Origin: Solirubrobacter sp963724195
Lineage (GTDB): Bacteria; Actinomycetota; Thermoleophilia; Solirubrobacterales; Solirubrobacteraceae
Assembly: GCA_963724195.1 (NCBI GenBank)
Contig: CAVRTQ010000028.1
Span: 76,513 to 140,512, forward strand
Direction: 5' to 3'
DNA: 64,000 bases
The notes beneath the pieces are model-generated. The model saw nothing but the letters and a program-made list of their open reading frames with translations. It made no database searches and was not told the origin of the DNA. This document shows positions 9,825 through 18,246 of the stretch, piece after piece. The position numbers and the translations under genes are program-made. The number at the start of each line of letters is the position of its first letter. The first letter of the stretch is position 1.

Positions 9825-11460
9825 TGGTAGCTGTAACGCGCCTGGGGGCCGGAGATTGCGGTGATTCCGCCAGTGCCTCCGCGAGCTGCTTGCGCGAGCG
9901 TACGCCGAGCCTGGAAAACGCGCGTCCCAGGTGGGTCTCGACCGTCTTCTCGGTGACGAACAGCGCCTGCGCGATCTCGCGGTTCGTGAGCCCTTCGGCC
10001 GCCATCTGGGTCACGCGGCGCTCGGACGGGGTGAGGTCGTCGCGGCTGCGCGGCCGCTGCGCGCCGCGGCCGGGCGCCGGTGGCGAGGGCAGCAGCGCCT
10101 GGGCCAGCGTCGCGACCGTTGCGGGGATCGCCGGCCGGGTGAGGCGGCCGTATCCGAGCACGAGCGCGGGCTCGTCCCGCGCGGCGAGCCGGTACGTGTT
10201 CAGCCCGTTGACGCGGATGCGGCGGGCGGCGAGGTTGGCCACCACCGCGTCCTCGTCCGTGCCCGGCGGCAGCCGCAGCAAGAGGTGCAGGCCGGCGGCC
10301 ACGCCGTCGACCGTGCAGCTCGGGAGTCGCTGGGAGAGCGCCTCGACCAGTGCGTCGCGGCGCTCGCGGTACTCGCGGCGGGTGCGTCGCAGGTGCCGGT
10401 CGACCTCGCCGGTGGCGATCAGTCGCGCGTAGGCGCGGGCATTGATCGCCGGTCCGCCGGAGTCCACCGCCCACCGTTCCTGCGCGATCGCCTCGGTGAG
10501 GTCCTTGGGCGCGAGCAGCCAGCCCAGCCGCAGCGCGGGCGCGAGCGTCTTGGAGGCGGTGCCGAGGTAGACCACCCGGTCCGGCGCGAGCCGCTGCAGC
10601 GTGCCGACGGGGGCGCGGTCGTAGCGGTACTCGGAGTCGTAGTCGTCCTCGAGCACGATCCCGCCCCAGGCCAGCAGCGCGCGGCGGCGCTCGGGTGAGA
10701 GCACCGCGCCCGTCGGGAACTGGTGCGCGGGCGTGACGAGCACGGCGTCCGCGTCCAGGCGCGACGGATCGATCCCGTGCCGGTCGACGGGCACGCCGAC
10801 GACCTCGAGCCCGGCGGACCGGATCGTCGCCCAGGAGTCGTCGAGCGACGGGTCCTCCACGGCGACGCGCGTGGCCCCGCGGCGCGCGAGCGCCCGGCAC
10901 GCGAGCCACAGCCCTTGCGTGTAGCCCGACGTGATGACCAGGTCGTCCGCGTTCGCCGCCGCGCCCCGGACGCGGACCAGGTACGCCGCGAGCTCGCGGC
11001 GGAGCTCGTCGTCCCCGCGCGGATCGCCGTAGTCGAGCGCCGCGTCCGGCATCTCCGCCAGCACCTTGCGCAGCGCCGCCGCCCACGCCCGCCGCGGAAA
11101 GGCGGAGAGGTCCGGCGCCGTCGCGGTCAGGTCGAGCCGCGGCGTCGGCGGCGGCTCCGAACATAAAGAGGGACTGTCCCTCTTTATGTTCGCCGGCACC
11201 GCGCGGACCACCGGCGCGGCCCCGTGGCGCACCTCGATCCAGCCCTCCGCGGCGATCTGCGCGTACGCCTCGCTCACCACGCCGCGCGACACGTGCAGCG
11301 ACTCGGCGAGCGAGCGGGAAGCCGGCAGGCGGGTGCCCGGCGGAAGCCCGCCGCCCGTGATCGCGGCGCAGATCGCGTCTTCGAGCTGGGCGCGCAGCGG
11401 CTCGGGCCGCGAGCGGTCCAGGGCGGCGAAGAGCTCCAAAGTGGCACGGTTCGTCGACAT
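9803..11460 (-). CDS. MocR/PdxR-type regulator with an additional C-terminal LuxR-type HTH
   Basis: ATG 11460. Residues 1-75 are a GntR winged helix (LRAQLEDAICAAITGGGLPP...SLHVSRGVVSEAYAQI). Residues 120-460 are an aminotransferase fold-I domain with GSxxYxxYD-type core VLEDDYDSEYRYDRAPVG and PLP lysine in GTASKTLAPALRLGW (about residue 303). After a short linker comes a complete LuxR/FixJ-type helix-turn-helix, LTPSERRVTQMAAEGLTNRE then FVTEKTVETHLGRAFSRLGV. A MocR protein normally ends after the aminotransferase domain, so this has two DNA-binding domains. The true stop is uncertain: the HTH frame stays open into the next gene, and a one-base shift near 9860 would end it at TGA 9803. A 31-bp palindrome is embedded in the coding sequence (11160-11190). 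Confidence 0.85.
11160..11190. repeat. REP-type palindrome inside the MocR gene
   Basis: AACATAAAGAGGGAC and its reverse complement GTCCCTCTTTATGTT flank a single central T: a 31-bp perfect palindrome. It is AT-rich at its edges, unlike the surrounding gene, and encodes roughly NIKRDSPSLC, in the spacer between the GntR and aminotransferase domains. The frame AACnTAAAG...CTTTAnGTT is shared with the palindromes near 34.83, 41.74 and 42.36 kb. Confidence 0.85.
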
Positions 11461-11474
11461 CAAAGTGGCTCTGT
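11437..11474. promoter_or_regulatory. Candidate MocR/PdxR operator: two direct AAAGTGG repeats
   Basis: AAAGTGGCACG (11438-11448) and AAAGTGGCTCT (11462-11472) are direct repeats 24 bp apart, one inside the first codons of the regulator and one just before its ATG, facing the divergent SIS gene at 11508. MocR proteins bind spaced direct repeats; the motif recalled for Corynebacterium glutamicum PdxR begins AAAGTGGW. Autoregulation plus control of the divergent gene is the likely role, by inference. Confidence 0.6.
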
Positions 11475-11507
11475 CCGGCAGGCCACTCAGACGGTACCGT
11501 CTCCGCC

Positions 11508-12486
11508 ATGTCCGATATGCCGGAGCTGCGCGCAGGCCCACCATGGGCGATGGAGGAGATGATCTACGCCGAGGCCGGGCTGGTCGAGCCGATCCTGGCC
11601 TCGTCCGCCGCGCTCGAGGCGGCGGAGTCGATCCGCGAGGGTGGGCCGGTGGTGATCGTCGGCTGCGGCACGTCCGAGCACGCGGCGATGGCCGGTGCGG
11701 CGCTGATCCCCGGCGCGATCGCCCGCGACGCCTTCGAGGCGTCGCTGGATCCGCAGGAGGGCGGCGTCTGCATCGCCGTCACGCACGAGGCGGGCACGGC
11801 CGCGACGCTCACCGCCATGAAGGCGGCGGTGTACAACGGCGCCCGCACGATCCTCATCACCGCCAAGCCGGACGAGGCGCCCGCCGACATCGTCATCGCG
11901 ACGCCACTCGTGGACACCTCGTGGTGCCACACCGTCGGCTACGTCTCACCGTTGCTCGCGTTCACCGCCATCGCCGGCGCCGCCGACGCAGACACCTGCT
12001 CGCGCGTGATCGCCGAGACGCTCGAGCACCGCGCGCGCTTCGCCGACGCCGCCCGCGCGCTCGCCTCCGTCGAGCGGCTCATCGTCACCGGCAGCGGCCT
12101 GGACGAGATCACCGCCCGCGAGCTCGCACTGAAGGTCGAAGAGGGCCTGCACCTCCCGGTCACGCCGCTCGGCATCGAGAAGGTCCTGCACGGCCACCTG
12201 CCCGCCGCGGACTCGACCACCGGCATCGTCGTCATCCGCGTCGACCCGTCTGCGGCCGCCAAACGCGACGCCCGCGCCGAGGACGTCAAGCGCGCCGTCG
12301 CCGAGCTCGGCATGCCGACGGTCACGCTCGACGCGCTGCCCGAGGGCCACCCGCTGCTGGCGGGCGCGATCGCGCTGCAACTGCTCACGCTCGAGCTCAC
12401 GCACCAGGCGGGCACGAACCCGGACCTCATCCGCCGCGAGCAGCCGGCCTACAAGGCCGCCGCGGACGCCGCCAACGTACACGTGA
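11508..12486 (+). CDS. SIS-domain protein (AgaS/GlmS-C-terminal-like sugar isomerase)
   Basis: ATG 11508. Two SIS (sugar isomerase) domains of the kind forming the C-terminal half of glucosamine-6-phosphate synthase are visible. The first has VVIVGCGTSEHAAMAGAAL and ITHEAGTAATL-type phosphosugar loop (AVTHEAGTAATLTAMKAAV); the second has RLIVTGSGLDEITARELALK. EEGLHLPVTPLGIEKVLHG matches the substrate-binding region of GlmS-like isomerases, and the ending RREQPAYKAAADAA is typical. There is no glutaminase domain, so it is an isomerase/deaminase or regulator, not GlmS. A one-base shift near 12475 probably places the stop at TGA 12484-12486, overlapping the GTG of the next gene. It diverges from the MocR regulator and shares its operator region. 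Confidence 0.75.
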
Positions 12487-13307
12487 GCGGCGCGTCCCGC
12501 CGCGCTGCCTGGCGTCCTTGCTCTGGGGCACGGCGGACTTCCTCGCCGGCCGGGCCAGCCGCGCGCACCCGGCGGTGCTGGTCGCGCTCGTCGGCCAGGC
12601 CGCCGGGCTGATCGCGCTCACCCTGATCCTGCTCATCCGCGGCGTCGACGCCGAGTCGTTCCTCCCCGGCGCGCTGTCCGGGCGTCGTGGGGTCGGTCGC
12701 GATCCTGGCCTTCTACCGCGCGCTGGCGCTCGGCACGATGTCCGTGATCGCCCCGATCGTGGCCACGAGCGCGATCGTCCCGGTCCTCGCCGGCGTGCTG
12801 ATCGACGGCGAGCGGCCGAGCGCGTTGCAGTGGACGGGCATGGCCATCGCGCTGGCGGGCGTCACGCTCGCCAGCCGCGAACCGGCGCACACGAAGGCGA
12901 TCGACGCCACGAAGGCCATCCAGCTCGCGATCGTCGCCGCGGTGTTCATCGGCCTCGCGCTCGTGTTCCTCGGCAGGGCCGCGGAACACGACTCACTCGG
13001 CGGCGTCGCCGCCGCGCGCGTGGTGGGCGTCGTCATCCTCGGCGTCCTCGCCTGGCGCGTCGCCGCCCGCGCACCCCTCAGCGAGCTCCCCAAGCTCGGC
13101 GCGATCGGCCTGCTCGACACGGGCGCGAACACCGCGTTCGCGATCGCCACCACCGGCGGCCTGCTCAGCCTCGTCGCCGTGCTCGGCGGCCTGTTCCCGG
13201 TCGTGACCGTCGCGCTCGCCTACGTCTTCCTGCACGAGCGCCTCGTGCCGATTCAGCGCGTCGGGGTCCTGCTCGCCCTCGCGGGCATCCCGCTGATCAG
13301 CGCCTAG
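12483..13307 (+). CDS. DMT-superfamily (EamA) transporter, frameshifted
   Basis: GTG 12483 overlaps the inferred stop of the SIS gene. The beginning is disturbed by two probable inserted C residues, after which LASLLWGTADFLAGRASRAH, the EamA N-terminal signature, reads clearly. The frame shifts again near 12680 and continues as VGSVAILAFYRALALGTMSV to the final EamA repeat FLHERLVPIQRVGVLLALAG, ending at TAG 13307. The family usually has ten helices in two repeats of five, and corrected length (about 274 aa) fits. It probably exports or imports a small metabolite; with the SIS gene an amino-sugar is possible but unproven. Its stop is followed at once by a repeat element. Confidence 0.75.
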
Positions 13308-13380
13308 GGCGGTCGAACGCGGCAGCCGACTTCGTCGGCGCCATGCGCGATCGCTTAGAGATCGCTTCGCGGATCTCTAG
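13308..13380. repeat. Convergent-junction two-hairpin repeat, copy A
   Basis: It begins directly after the DMT stop and runs into the 3' end of the convergent MBL gene. Hairpin 1 is GCAGCCGAC-TTC-GTCGGCGCC, hairpin 2 is GAGATC-GCTTCGC-GGATCTC. Near-identical copies lie at 31684-31753 and 38604-38720. The last eight or so MBL residues (TRDPRSDL) are encoded by it. Confidence 0.85.
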
Positions 13381-14131
13381 TCAGGTTCTTCTCGTGGATC
13401 GCGCGCTGCGCCTTCGTCCGGCGCGCGAGCGGCAACGCGGCGTCCGGGAGCCCTTCGAGGTACGCCCGGTCCTCGCGCAGGATGGCCAGCGCGCGCTGCG
13501 CGTCGATCGGGCCGCCGTGGCCCGGGACGACGTGGTCGGCCTCGATCACCAACGGCTCCAGCCGGTTCAACGTGGCCAGATACGCGGACACCGAGCCGCC
13601 CTCGGAGATCATCGGGATCTCGACCGGCGAGAGGTAGTCACCGGCGATCAGCACGCGCGCCCACGGCACCCAGACCGCCATGCCGTCCGCGGTGTGCCCG
13701 TCGGCGGGATGGACCTCGAGCGTCTCCTCGCCGATGTCGATGAACCCCGGCGTGTCGAGGCGCTGCGCGCCCGGCAGCGACAGCGGCTTCGGCCGCGTCA
13801 CGTAGAACTCGTCGTCGAAGTCACGCAGGTGGCGCTGCGCCGCGCCCGGCTCGTTGATCAGCCGCGCGGCGGTCGACTCGGCGGCGCCGAGCGGCGCCTC
13901 CGGGAACGCGTAGCGGCCGAGCAGGTGATCCCAGTCGGCGTGCGTGGCGAGCACGCCGACGACATTGAACTCGGACTGCGCGGCCACTCCCGGCAGGATC
14001 TCGAGCTCGTCGGGGAAGACCGGTGAGTCCACGAGGAACGCCTCGCCGCCGTTGCGCACCAGCACGGCGCCGGTGGCGTACGCGCGGGAGGTGACGGCGA
14101 TGACGTCTTCGTGAAGGGCGACTGCTCTCAA
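13355..14131 (-). CDS. MBL-fold metallo-hydrolase
   Basis: TTG 14131 overlaps the TGA of the HAD gene (TTGA). The 258-residue protein has the metallo-beta-lactamase zinc signature ATHADWDHLLG (HxxxDH-type), HPADGHTADGMAVWVPWARV (second metal His), AGDYLSP and VVPGHGGPI (third His). This layout matches glyoxalase-II-like or quorum-lactonase-like hydrolases; the substrate cannot be told. The C-terminus is built from the repeat element at 13308-13380, so the original ending was probably different. It is likely coupled to the HAD gene upstream. Confidence 0.85.
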   Translation of the reverse strand: MRAVALHEDVIAVTSRAYATGAVLVRNGGEAFLVDSPVFPDELEILPGVAAQSEFNVVGVLATHADWDHLLGRYAFPEAPLGAAESTAARLINEPGAAQRHLRDFDDEFYVTRPKPLSLPGAQRLDTPGFIDIGEETLEVHPADGHTADGMAVWVPWARVLIAGDYLSPVEIPMISEGGSVSAYLATLNRLEPLVIEADHVVPGHGGPIDAQRALAILREDRAYLEGLPDAALPLARRTKAQRAIHEKNLTRDPRSDL

Positions 14132-14808
14132 GCCACGCCGAGGAGCTTCGCGGCCTCGAGGAGGGTCTTCACCTCGGCCGTCGGCTTCTTCTGCGAAGCG
14201 TCGAGCGTCTCCTTGTTGCGGTTGACCCAGATCACGGGGATCTTGGCCTTCAGGCACGGCTCCACGTCGTAGTAGTACGACGAGGTGACGTGCACCCAGC
14301 CCTTCTTGGTGCCGATACGACGCTCGGCCTCCTTGAAGTGCGCGGGGTCCGGCTTGTAGGACCGGACCTGCTGGGCCGTGACCACCAGATCGAAGTCGTT
14401 CTTGAAGTAGCGCCGGGTCTCCCCGAGCAGCTTGTCGTCGACGTTGGAGATCAGACCGAGCTCGTACTTCTTGTCGAAGCGGTCGAGCTGCGTCTTGGTC
14501 TCCTTGAACGGCGGCCAGCGGGAAACCGAGGCCGGGAGGAAGCCGGAACGAGACGGCTCCAGCGGCCAGCCGAGCTGGCGCGAGATCTGGACGGCGGTCC
14601 GGCGAAGGACCTCCGCGTACAGCTCGTACGAGCCGTTCTTGATCTCCTGCTGGGTCTCCAGGAAGAGCGGCACGAGCTCCTCCTTCGACAGCGTGTAGCC
14701 GTCTCTCTCCGCCTCCTTGGCAAACGCGTCGTACACCCCGGTCTCCCAATCGATCAGGGTGCCGTAGACATCAAAGGTGACGAAGGTGACTTCTTTAGGG
14801 AGCGGCAT
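14128..14808 (-). CDS. HAD superfamily, haloacid dehalogenase type II-like hydrolase
   Basis: ATG 14808 (an in-frame ATG at 14829 is an alternative). Motif I is VTFVTFDVYGTLIDWETGVY (nucleophile Asp in FDVYGT), motif II GLISNVDDKL, motif III RSYKPDPAHF (Lys), motif IV region VTSSYYYDVEPCLKAKIPVI. The DVYGTLIDWE start is the hallmark of the type II 2-haloacid dehalogenase group, but many members hydrolyse other phosphate or halide substrates. Lys-rich and less GC-rich than neighbours. It is followed by the MBL gene with overlapping stop/start. Length 226 aa is normal. Confidence 0.85.
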   Translation of the reverse strand: MPLPKEVTFVTFDVYGTLIDWETGVYDAFAKEAERDGYTLSKEELVPLFLETQQEIKNGSYELYAEVLRRTAVQISRQLGWPLEPSRSGFLPASVSRWPPFKETKTQLDRFDKKYELGLISNVDDKLLGETRRYFKNDFDLVVTAQQVRSYKPDPAHFKEAERRIGTKKGWVHVTSSYYYDVEPCLKAKIPVIWVNRNKETLDASQKKPTAEVKTLLEAAKLLGVA

Positions 14809-14875
14809 CGCGGTCGTGCATGATGACATTTCCGCACGCGCGATCCCGGAGTAACCTGGAAAGCAGGAGAAATAC

Positions 14876-15325
14876 GTGTTCGCGCTCGGCCTCTCGCTCG
14901 TGATTGCGGGCGCCGCGTTGGCGGCGGCGGAGGCCCACGTGCCGAGCCACGGTCTCCTGGGTTCGGGCGCCGTTCTGGCGCTGGCCGCCGGGGTCGCGCT
15001 GCTCCTGTCCGCCGCCGGCTCGACCACGCTCGTCGCCGTGTTCGCAGGCGTCGGGGTGGGGCTGGCCGGTGCGCTCGTCCTGGCGCTGATCGTGCGCAAG
15101 GCGCTGGCCACGCGGCGGCTGCGCGCGTCCAACAGCCTGATCGGCCGCGTCGGCGTGGCCCGCGGCGAGGACTCCGTCTTCGTCGACGGCGCGTTGTGGC
15201 GCGCTCGGAGCTGGGGCCTCGAAGGCGACCCGCCGCTCGCCCGCGGGCTGCCGATCGTCGTCGAGAACGTCAACGGTCTGACGCTCACCGTGCGCCCGGC
15301 CGAGGAATGGGAGGTGGCACCATGA
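14876..15325 (+). CDS. NfeD-like membrane protein (short form)
   Basis: GTG 14876 follows an AGGAG ribosome site. Three or so hydrophobic segments (FALGLSLVIAGAALAAAEAH, LAAGVALLLSAAGSTTLVAV, AGALVLALIVRKAL) precede a soluble OB-fold domain (SLIGRVGVARGEDSVFVDGA...WEV), the NfeD C-terminal arrangement. At 149 aa it lacks the N-terminal ClpP-like protease of long NfeD proteins. NfeD1b-type proteins work with SPFH/stomatin partners, and the SPFH gene follows with ATGA overlap, which is the classic pair. Role: membrane microdomain organisation or quality control. Confidence 0.85.
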   Translation: MFALGLSLVIAGAALAAAEAHVPSHGLLGSGAVLALAAGVALLLSAAGSTTLVAVFAGVGVGLAGALVLALIVRKALATRRLRASNSLIGRVGVARGEDSVFVDGALWRARSWGLEGDPPLARGLPIVVENVNGLTLTVRPAEEWEVAP

Positions 15326-16147
15326 TCGAGGCCGCGCTGGTGACCGTGATCTTCGTCTTGGCGGTGGTCCTCGGGCTCGCCGCCGCGTCCGTCCGGGTGC
15401 TGCGCGAGTACGAGCGCGCGGTCGTGTTCCGGCTTGGGCGCGTGATCGCCACGAAAGGCCCGGGCCTGGTGCTGCTCGTGCCCGCGATCGACCGCATGGT
15501 GCGGATCTCGCTGCGCACCGTGACGCTTGAACGTCCCACCCCAGGACGTGATCACCCGCGACAACGTCCCCGTGCGCGTGGACGCCGTCATCTACTTCCG
15601 TGTCGTCGATCCCAACTGCGCCGTCGTCCAGGTCGAGAGCTTCCTCAAGGCCACGTCCCAGATCGCCCAGACGACGCTCCGATCCGTGCTCGGCAAGGCC
15701 GATCTGGACTCGTTGCTGTCCGAGCGCGAGACGCTCAACGAGGAATTGCAGAAGATCATCGACGAGCAGACCGAGCCCTGGGGCGTGAAGGTCTCGACCG
15801 TCGAGATCAAAGACGTCGGCATCCCGCCCGCGATGCAGCACGCCATGGCCCGCCAGGCCCAGGCGGAACGCGAGCGGCGCGCGAAGATCATCAACGCCGA
15901 AGGCGAATTCCAGGCCGCGGCTCGCCTCGGCGAGGCCGCGGACGTGATCTCCAAGAACCCGACGACGATCCAGCTCCGCTACCTGCAGACGATCAGCGAG
16001 ATCGGCAAGGACAACTCCACGGTCGTCTTCCCGCTCCCGATGGACCTCATCAAACCGTTGCTGGAAGCCGGACCCGCTGCGCTCCCGCGCGGGAACGAGA
16101 GCGCACCGCTCGTGAACGGTCAACCATCGGAGCGTGCGCGTTCGTAA
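15322..16147 (+). CDS. SPFH/stomatin (band 7) protein, one-base frameshift
   Basis: ATG 15322 overlaps the nfeD stop. An N-terminal membrane anchor (ALVTVIFVLAVVLGLAAASV) is followed by the band-7 domain REYERAVVFRLGRVIATKGP and IDRMVRISLRTVTL. At 15527 one extra T breaks the frame; without it NVPPQDVITRDNVPVRVDAV continues directly. The coiled-coil region ARQAQAERERRAKIINAEGE and the tail SEIGKDNSTVVFPLPMDLIK are typical of stomatin/slipin proteins, which oligomerise at the inner membrane and form functional microdomains with NfeD. Corrected length is about 274 aa. The TAA at 16147 is followed within 15 bp by sucC. Confidence 0.9.
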
Positions 16148-16161
16148 CATCCCCCGCGCCA

Positions 16162-17301
16162 ATGGACCTACTCGAATACCAGGGCAAGCAGCTGTTCGCC
16201 CGCCATGGGGTGCCGGTGCCCAGCGGCGCCCCCGCCACCACCGTCGAGGAGGCCGTCGCGGCGGCCGACGAGATCGGGTATCCCTGCGTCGTCAAGGCGC
16301 AGGTGCAGATCGGCGGCCGCGGAAAGGCCGGCGGGATCAAGGTGGCGAAGGATCGCCAGGAGGCCGAGACGCACTCGAAGGCCATCCTCGGGATGGACAT
16401 CAAGGGCCACACGGTGCACGAGGTGTGGATCGAGGCGGCTTCCGACATCGCCGCCGAGTACTACGCCTCGATCGTCTTCGACCGCTCTGCCAAGCGTCCG
16501 CTCGTGATGCTGAGCACGCAGGGCGGCATGGACATCGAAGAGGTCGCCGAGAAGGACCCGACGGCGCTCGTCCGCCTGCACGTGGACCCGCTGCTCGGGT
16601 TCCAGGACTTCCACGCCCGGCGCCTGGCGTTCGAGGCGGGCGTCGACGCGGACGTCATCCGGCCGCTCGGTGCGCTGCTCGCCAAGCTCTACGACGCGTT
16701 CGTCAAGGAAGAGGCGATGCTCGTCGAGGTGAACCCGCTGATCGTGACGACCGACCGCAAGGTCGCGGCGCTCGACGCGAAGGTCACGCTCGACGACAAC
16801 AGCCTGTTCCGGCACCCCGACAACGCCTCGCTGCGCAACACCGCCGCCGAGGACGAGCAGGAGCAGATGGCGCGCGAGCGCGGGCTCACGTTCGTCAAGC
16901 TCGACGGCAACGTCGGCATCCTCGGCAACGGCGCCGGCCTCGTGATGTCCACGCTGGACGTCGTCGACCAGGCCGGCGGCTCGCCCGCGAACTTCCTGGA
17001 CGCCGGCGGCGGATCCAAGGCCGAGGCGATCACGCAGGCGGTCGAGGTGATCCTCTCCAACAAGAACGTCACCGCCGTCCTGTTCAACATCTTCGGCGGC
17101 ATCACGCGCTGCGACGAGGTGGCGAAGGGCCTGATCGAGGCGTTCGCGCAGATCAACCCGACCGTGCCGTTCGTGGTCCGCCTCGACGGCACGAACGACA
17201 AGGAAGGCCGCGCGCTGCTCGCCGAGGCCAACCTCCCGAACGTGTACACGGAGGCGACCATGCTGGGCGCCGCGAAGAAGGTCGTGGAGCTCGCCGGCTG
17301 A
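16162..17301 (+). CDS. sucC: Succinyl-CoA synthetase beta subunit (ADP/GDP-forming)
   Basis: The 379-residue protein starts MDLLEYQGKQLFARHGVPVP, invariant in SucC. ATP-grasp features include QIGGRGKAGGIKVAKD, VEVNPLIVTTD, and the CoA-ligase domain LDGNVGILGNGAGLVMSTLD with NFLDAGGGSKAE and NIFGGITRCDEVAKG. It makes succinate and ATP/GTP from succinyl-CoA in the TCA cycle, as an alpha/beta complex with SucD. ATG is at 16162 with no obvious ribosome site; the stop overlaps the sucD ATG by one base, as usual for this pair. No frameshifts. Confidence 0.97.
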   Translation: MDLLEYQGKQLFARHGVPVPSGAPATTVEEAVAAADEIGYPCVVKAQVQIGGRGKAGGIKVAKDRQEAETHSKAILGMDIKGHTVHEVWIEAASDIAAEYYASIVFDRSAKRPLVMLSTQGGMDIEEVAEKDPTALVRLHVDPLLGFQDFHARRLAFEAGVDADVIRPLGALLAKLYDAFVKEEAMLVEVNPLIVTTDRKVAALDAKVTLDDNSLFRHPDNASLRNTAAEDEQEQMARERGLTFVKLDGNVGILGNGAGLVMSTLDVVDQAGGSPANFLDAGGGSKAEAITQAVEVILSNKNVTAVLFNIFGGITRCDEVAKGLIEAFAQINPTVPFVVRLDGTNDKEGRALLAEANLPNVYTEATMLGAAKKVVELAG

Positions 17302-18188
17302 TGGCCATCCTCGTCAACAACGACACGAAGCTGTGCGTCTCCGGCATCACCGGCCGTGAGGGCACCTTCCACACGCTCAACAACAAGAACTACGGGACGA
17401 ACGTCGTCTCCGGCGTCACGCCCGGCAAGGGCGGCCAGGACGTCGAGGGCATCCCGGTGTTCAACACGTTCCACGACGCGGTCGGCGAGACCGGCGCGAA
17501 CACGGCGATGATCTTCGTGCCGCCGCGCTTCGCCGCCGACTCGATCCTCGAGGCCGAGGACGCGGGCATCAGCCTGATCATCGCGATCACCGAGGGCATC
17601 CCCGCCCACGACGAGCTGCGCGTCTACAACCACCTCGCCACGAACCCGAACGTGCGTCTGGTCGGCCCGAACTGCCCGGGCATCCTGTCGCCGGGCAAGG
17701 CCAACGTCGGCATCATCCCGGCGTCGTTCTTCTCCGAGGGCAACGTGGGCGTCGTGTCCCGCTCGGGCACGCTGACCTACCAGATCGGCAACGAGCTGGC
17801 CCACGCCGGCTTCGGCAACTCGAGCATCGTCGGCATCGGCGGCGACCCGGTCCCGGGCTCGTCGTTCATCGACATCATCGCCGAGTTCGAAGCCGACCCC
17901 GAGACCGAGCTGATCGTGATGGCGGGCGAGATCGGCGGCTCCGCCGAGGAAGAGGCGGCCGAGTTCATCAAGGCGAACGTCACCAAGCCGGTCGTCGCCT
18001 ACATCGCCGGTTTCACGGCGCCTCCCGGCAAGACGATGGGCCACGCCGGCGCGATCGTCTCCGGCACCGCCGGCACGGCCAAGGCCAAGCAGGAAGCGCT
18101 CGAGGCCAACGGCGTGCGCGTCGGGCGCACCCCCACCGAGGTCGCCCAGATCGCGGCCGAGATCGCAGGGTCGCTGAAGACCGCGTAG
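17301..18188 (+). CDS. sucD: Succinyl-CoA synthetase alpha subunit
   Basis: The 295-residue protein shows the CoA-binding Rossmann domain (LCVSGITGREGTFHTLNNKN, TNVVSGVTPGKGG), VGPNCPGILSPGKANVGIIP, and the phosphohistidine loop GKTMGHAGAIVSG with catalytic His248. It forms the catalytic unit with SucC: CoA and the phosphohistidine are on this subunit. The start overlaps the sucC stop. A strong terminator follows 9 bp after the stop, so sucCD ends its operon here. Confidence 0.97.
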   Translation: MAILVNNDTKLCVSGITGREGTFHTLNNKNYGTNVVSGVTPGKGGQDVEGIPVFNTFHDAVGETGANTAMIFVPPRFAADSILEAEDAGISLIIAITEGIPAHDELRVYNHLATNPNVRLVGPNCPGILSPGKANVGIIPASFFSEGNVGVVSRSGTLTYQIGNELAHAGFGNSSIVGIGGDPVPGSSFIDIIAEFEADPETELIVMAGEIGGSAEEEAAEFIKANVTKPVVAYIAGFTAPPGKTMGHAGAIVSGTAGTAKAKQEALEANGVRVGRTPTEVAQIAAEIAGSLKTA

Positions 18189-18196
18189 AACCCTCT

Positions 18197-18236
18197 CGCA
18201 TCGCGGGTGCGAACCTTTCGCGCCCGCGATGCGTTT
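18197..18236 (+). terminator. Rho-independent terminator after sucCD
   Basis: CGCATCGCGGGTGCG (18197-18211) pairs with CGCGCCCGCGATGCG (18219-18233) over 15 bp with one G-U, loop AACCTTT, followed by TTTA. It stands between sucD and the next plus-strand gene. Confidence 0.85.
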
Positions 18237-18246
18237 ACAGGCCCCG

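Noticed and set aside
11508..12486. GlmS (glucosamine-6-phosphate synthase)
   Set aside because: The N-terminal glutaminase domain (CGIVG start) is absent; only SIS domains are present.
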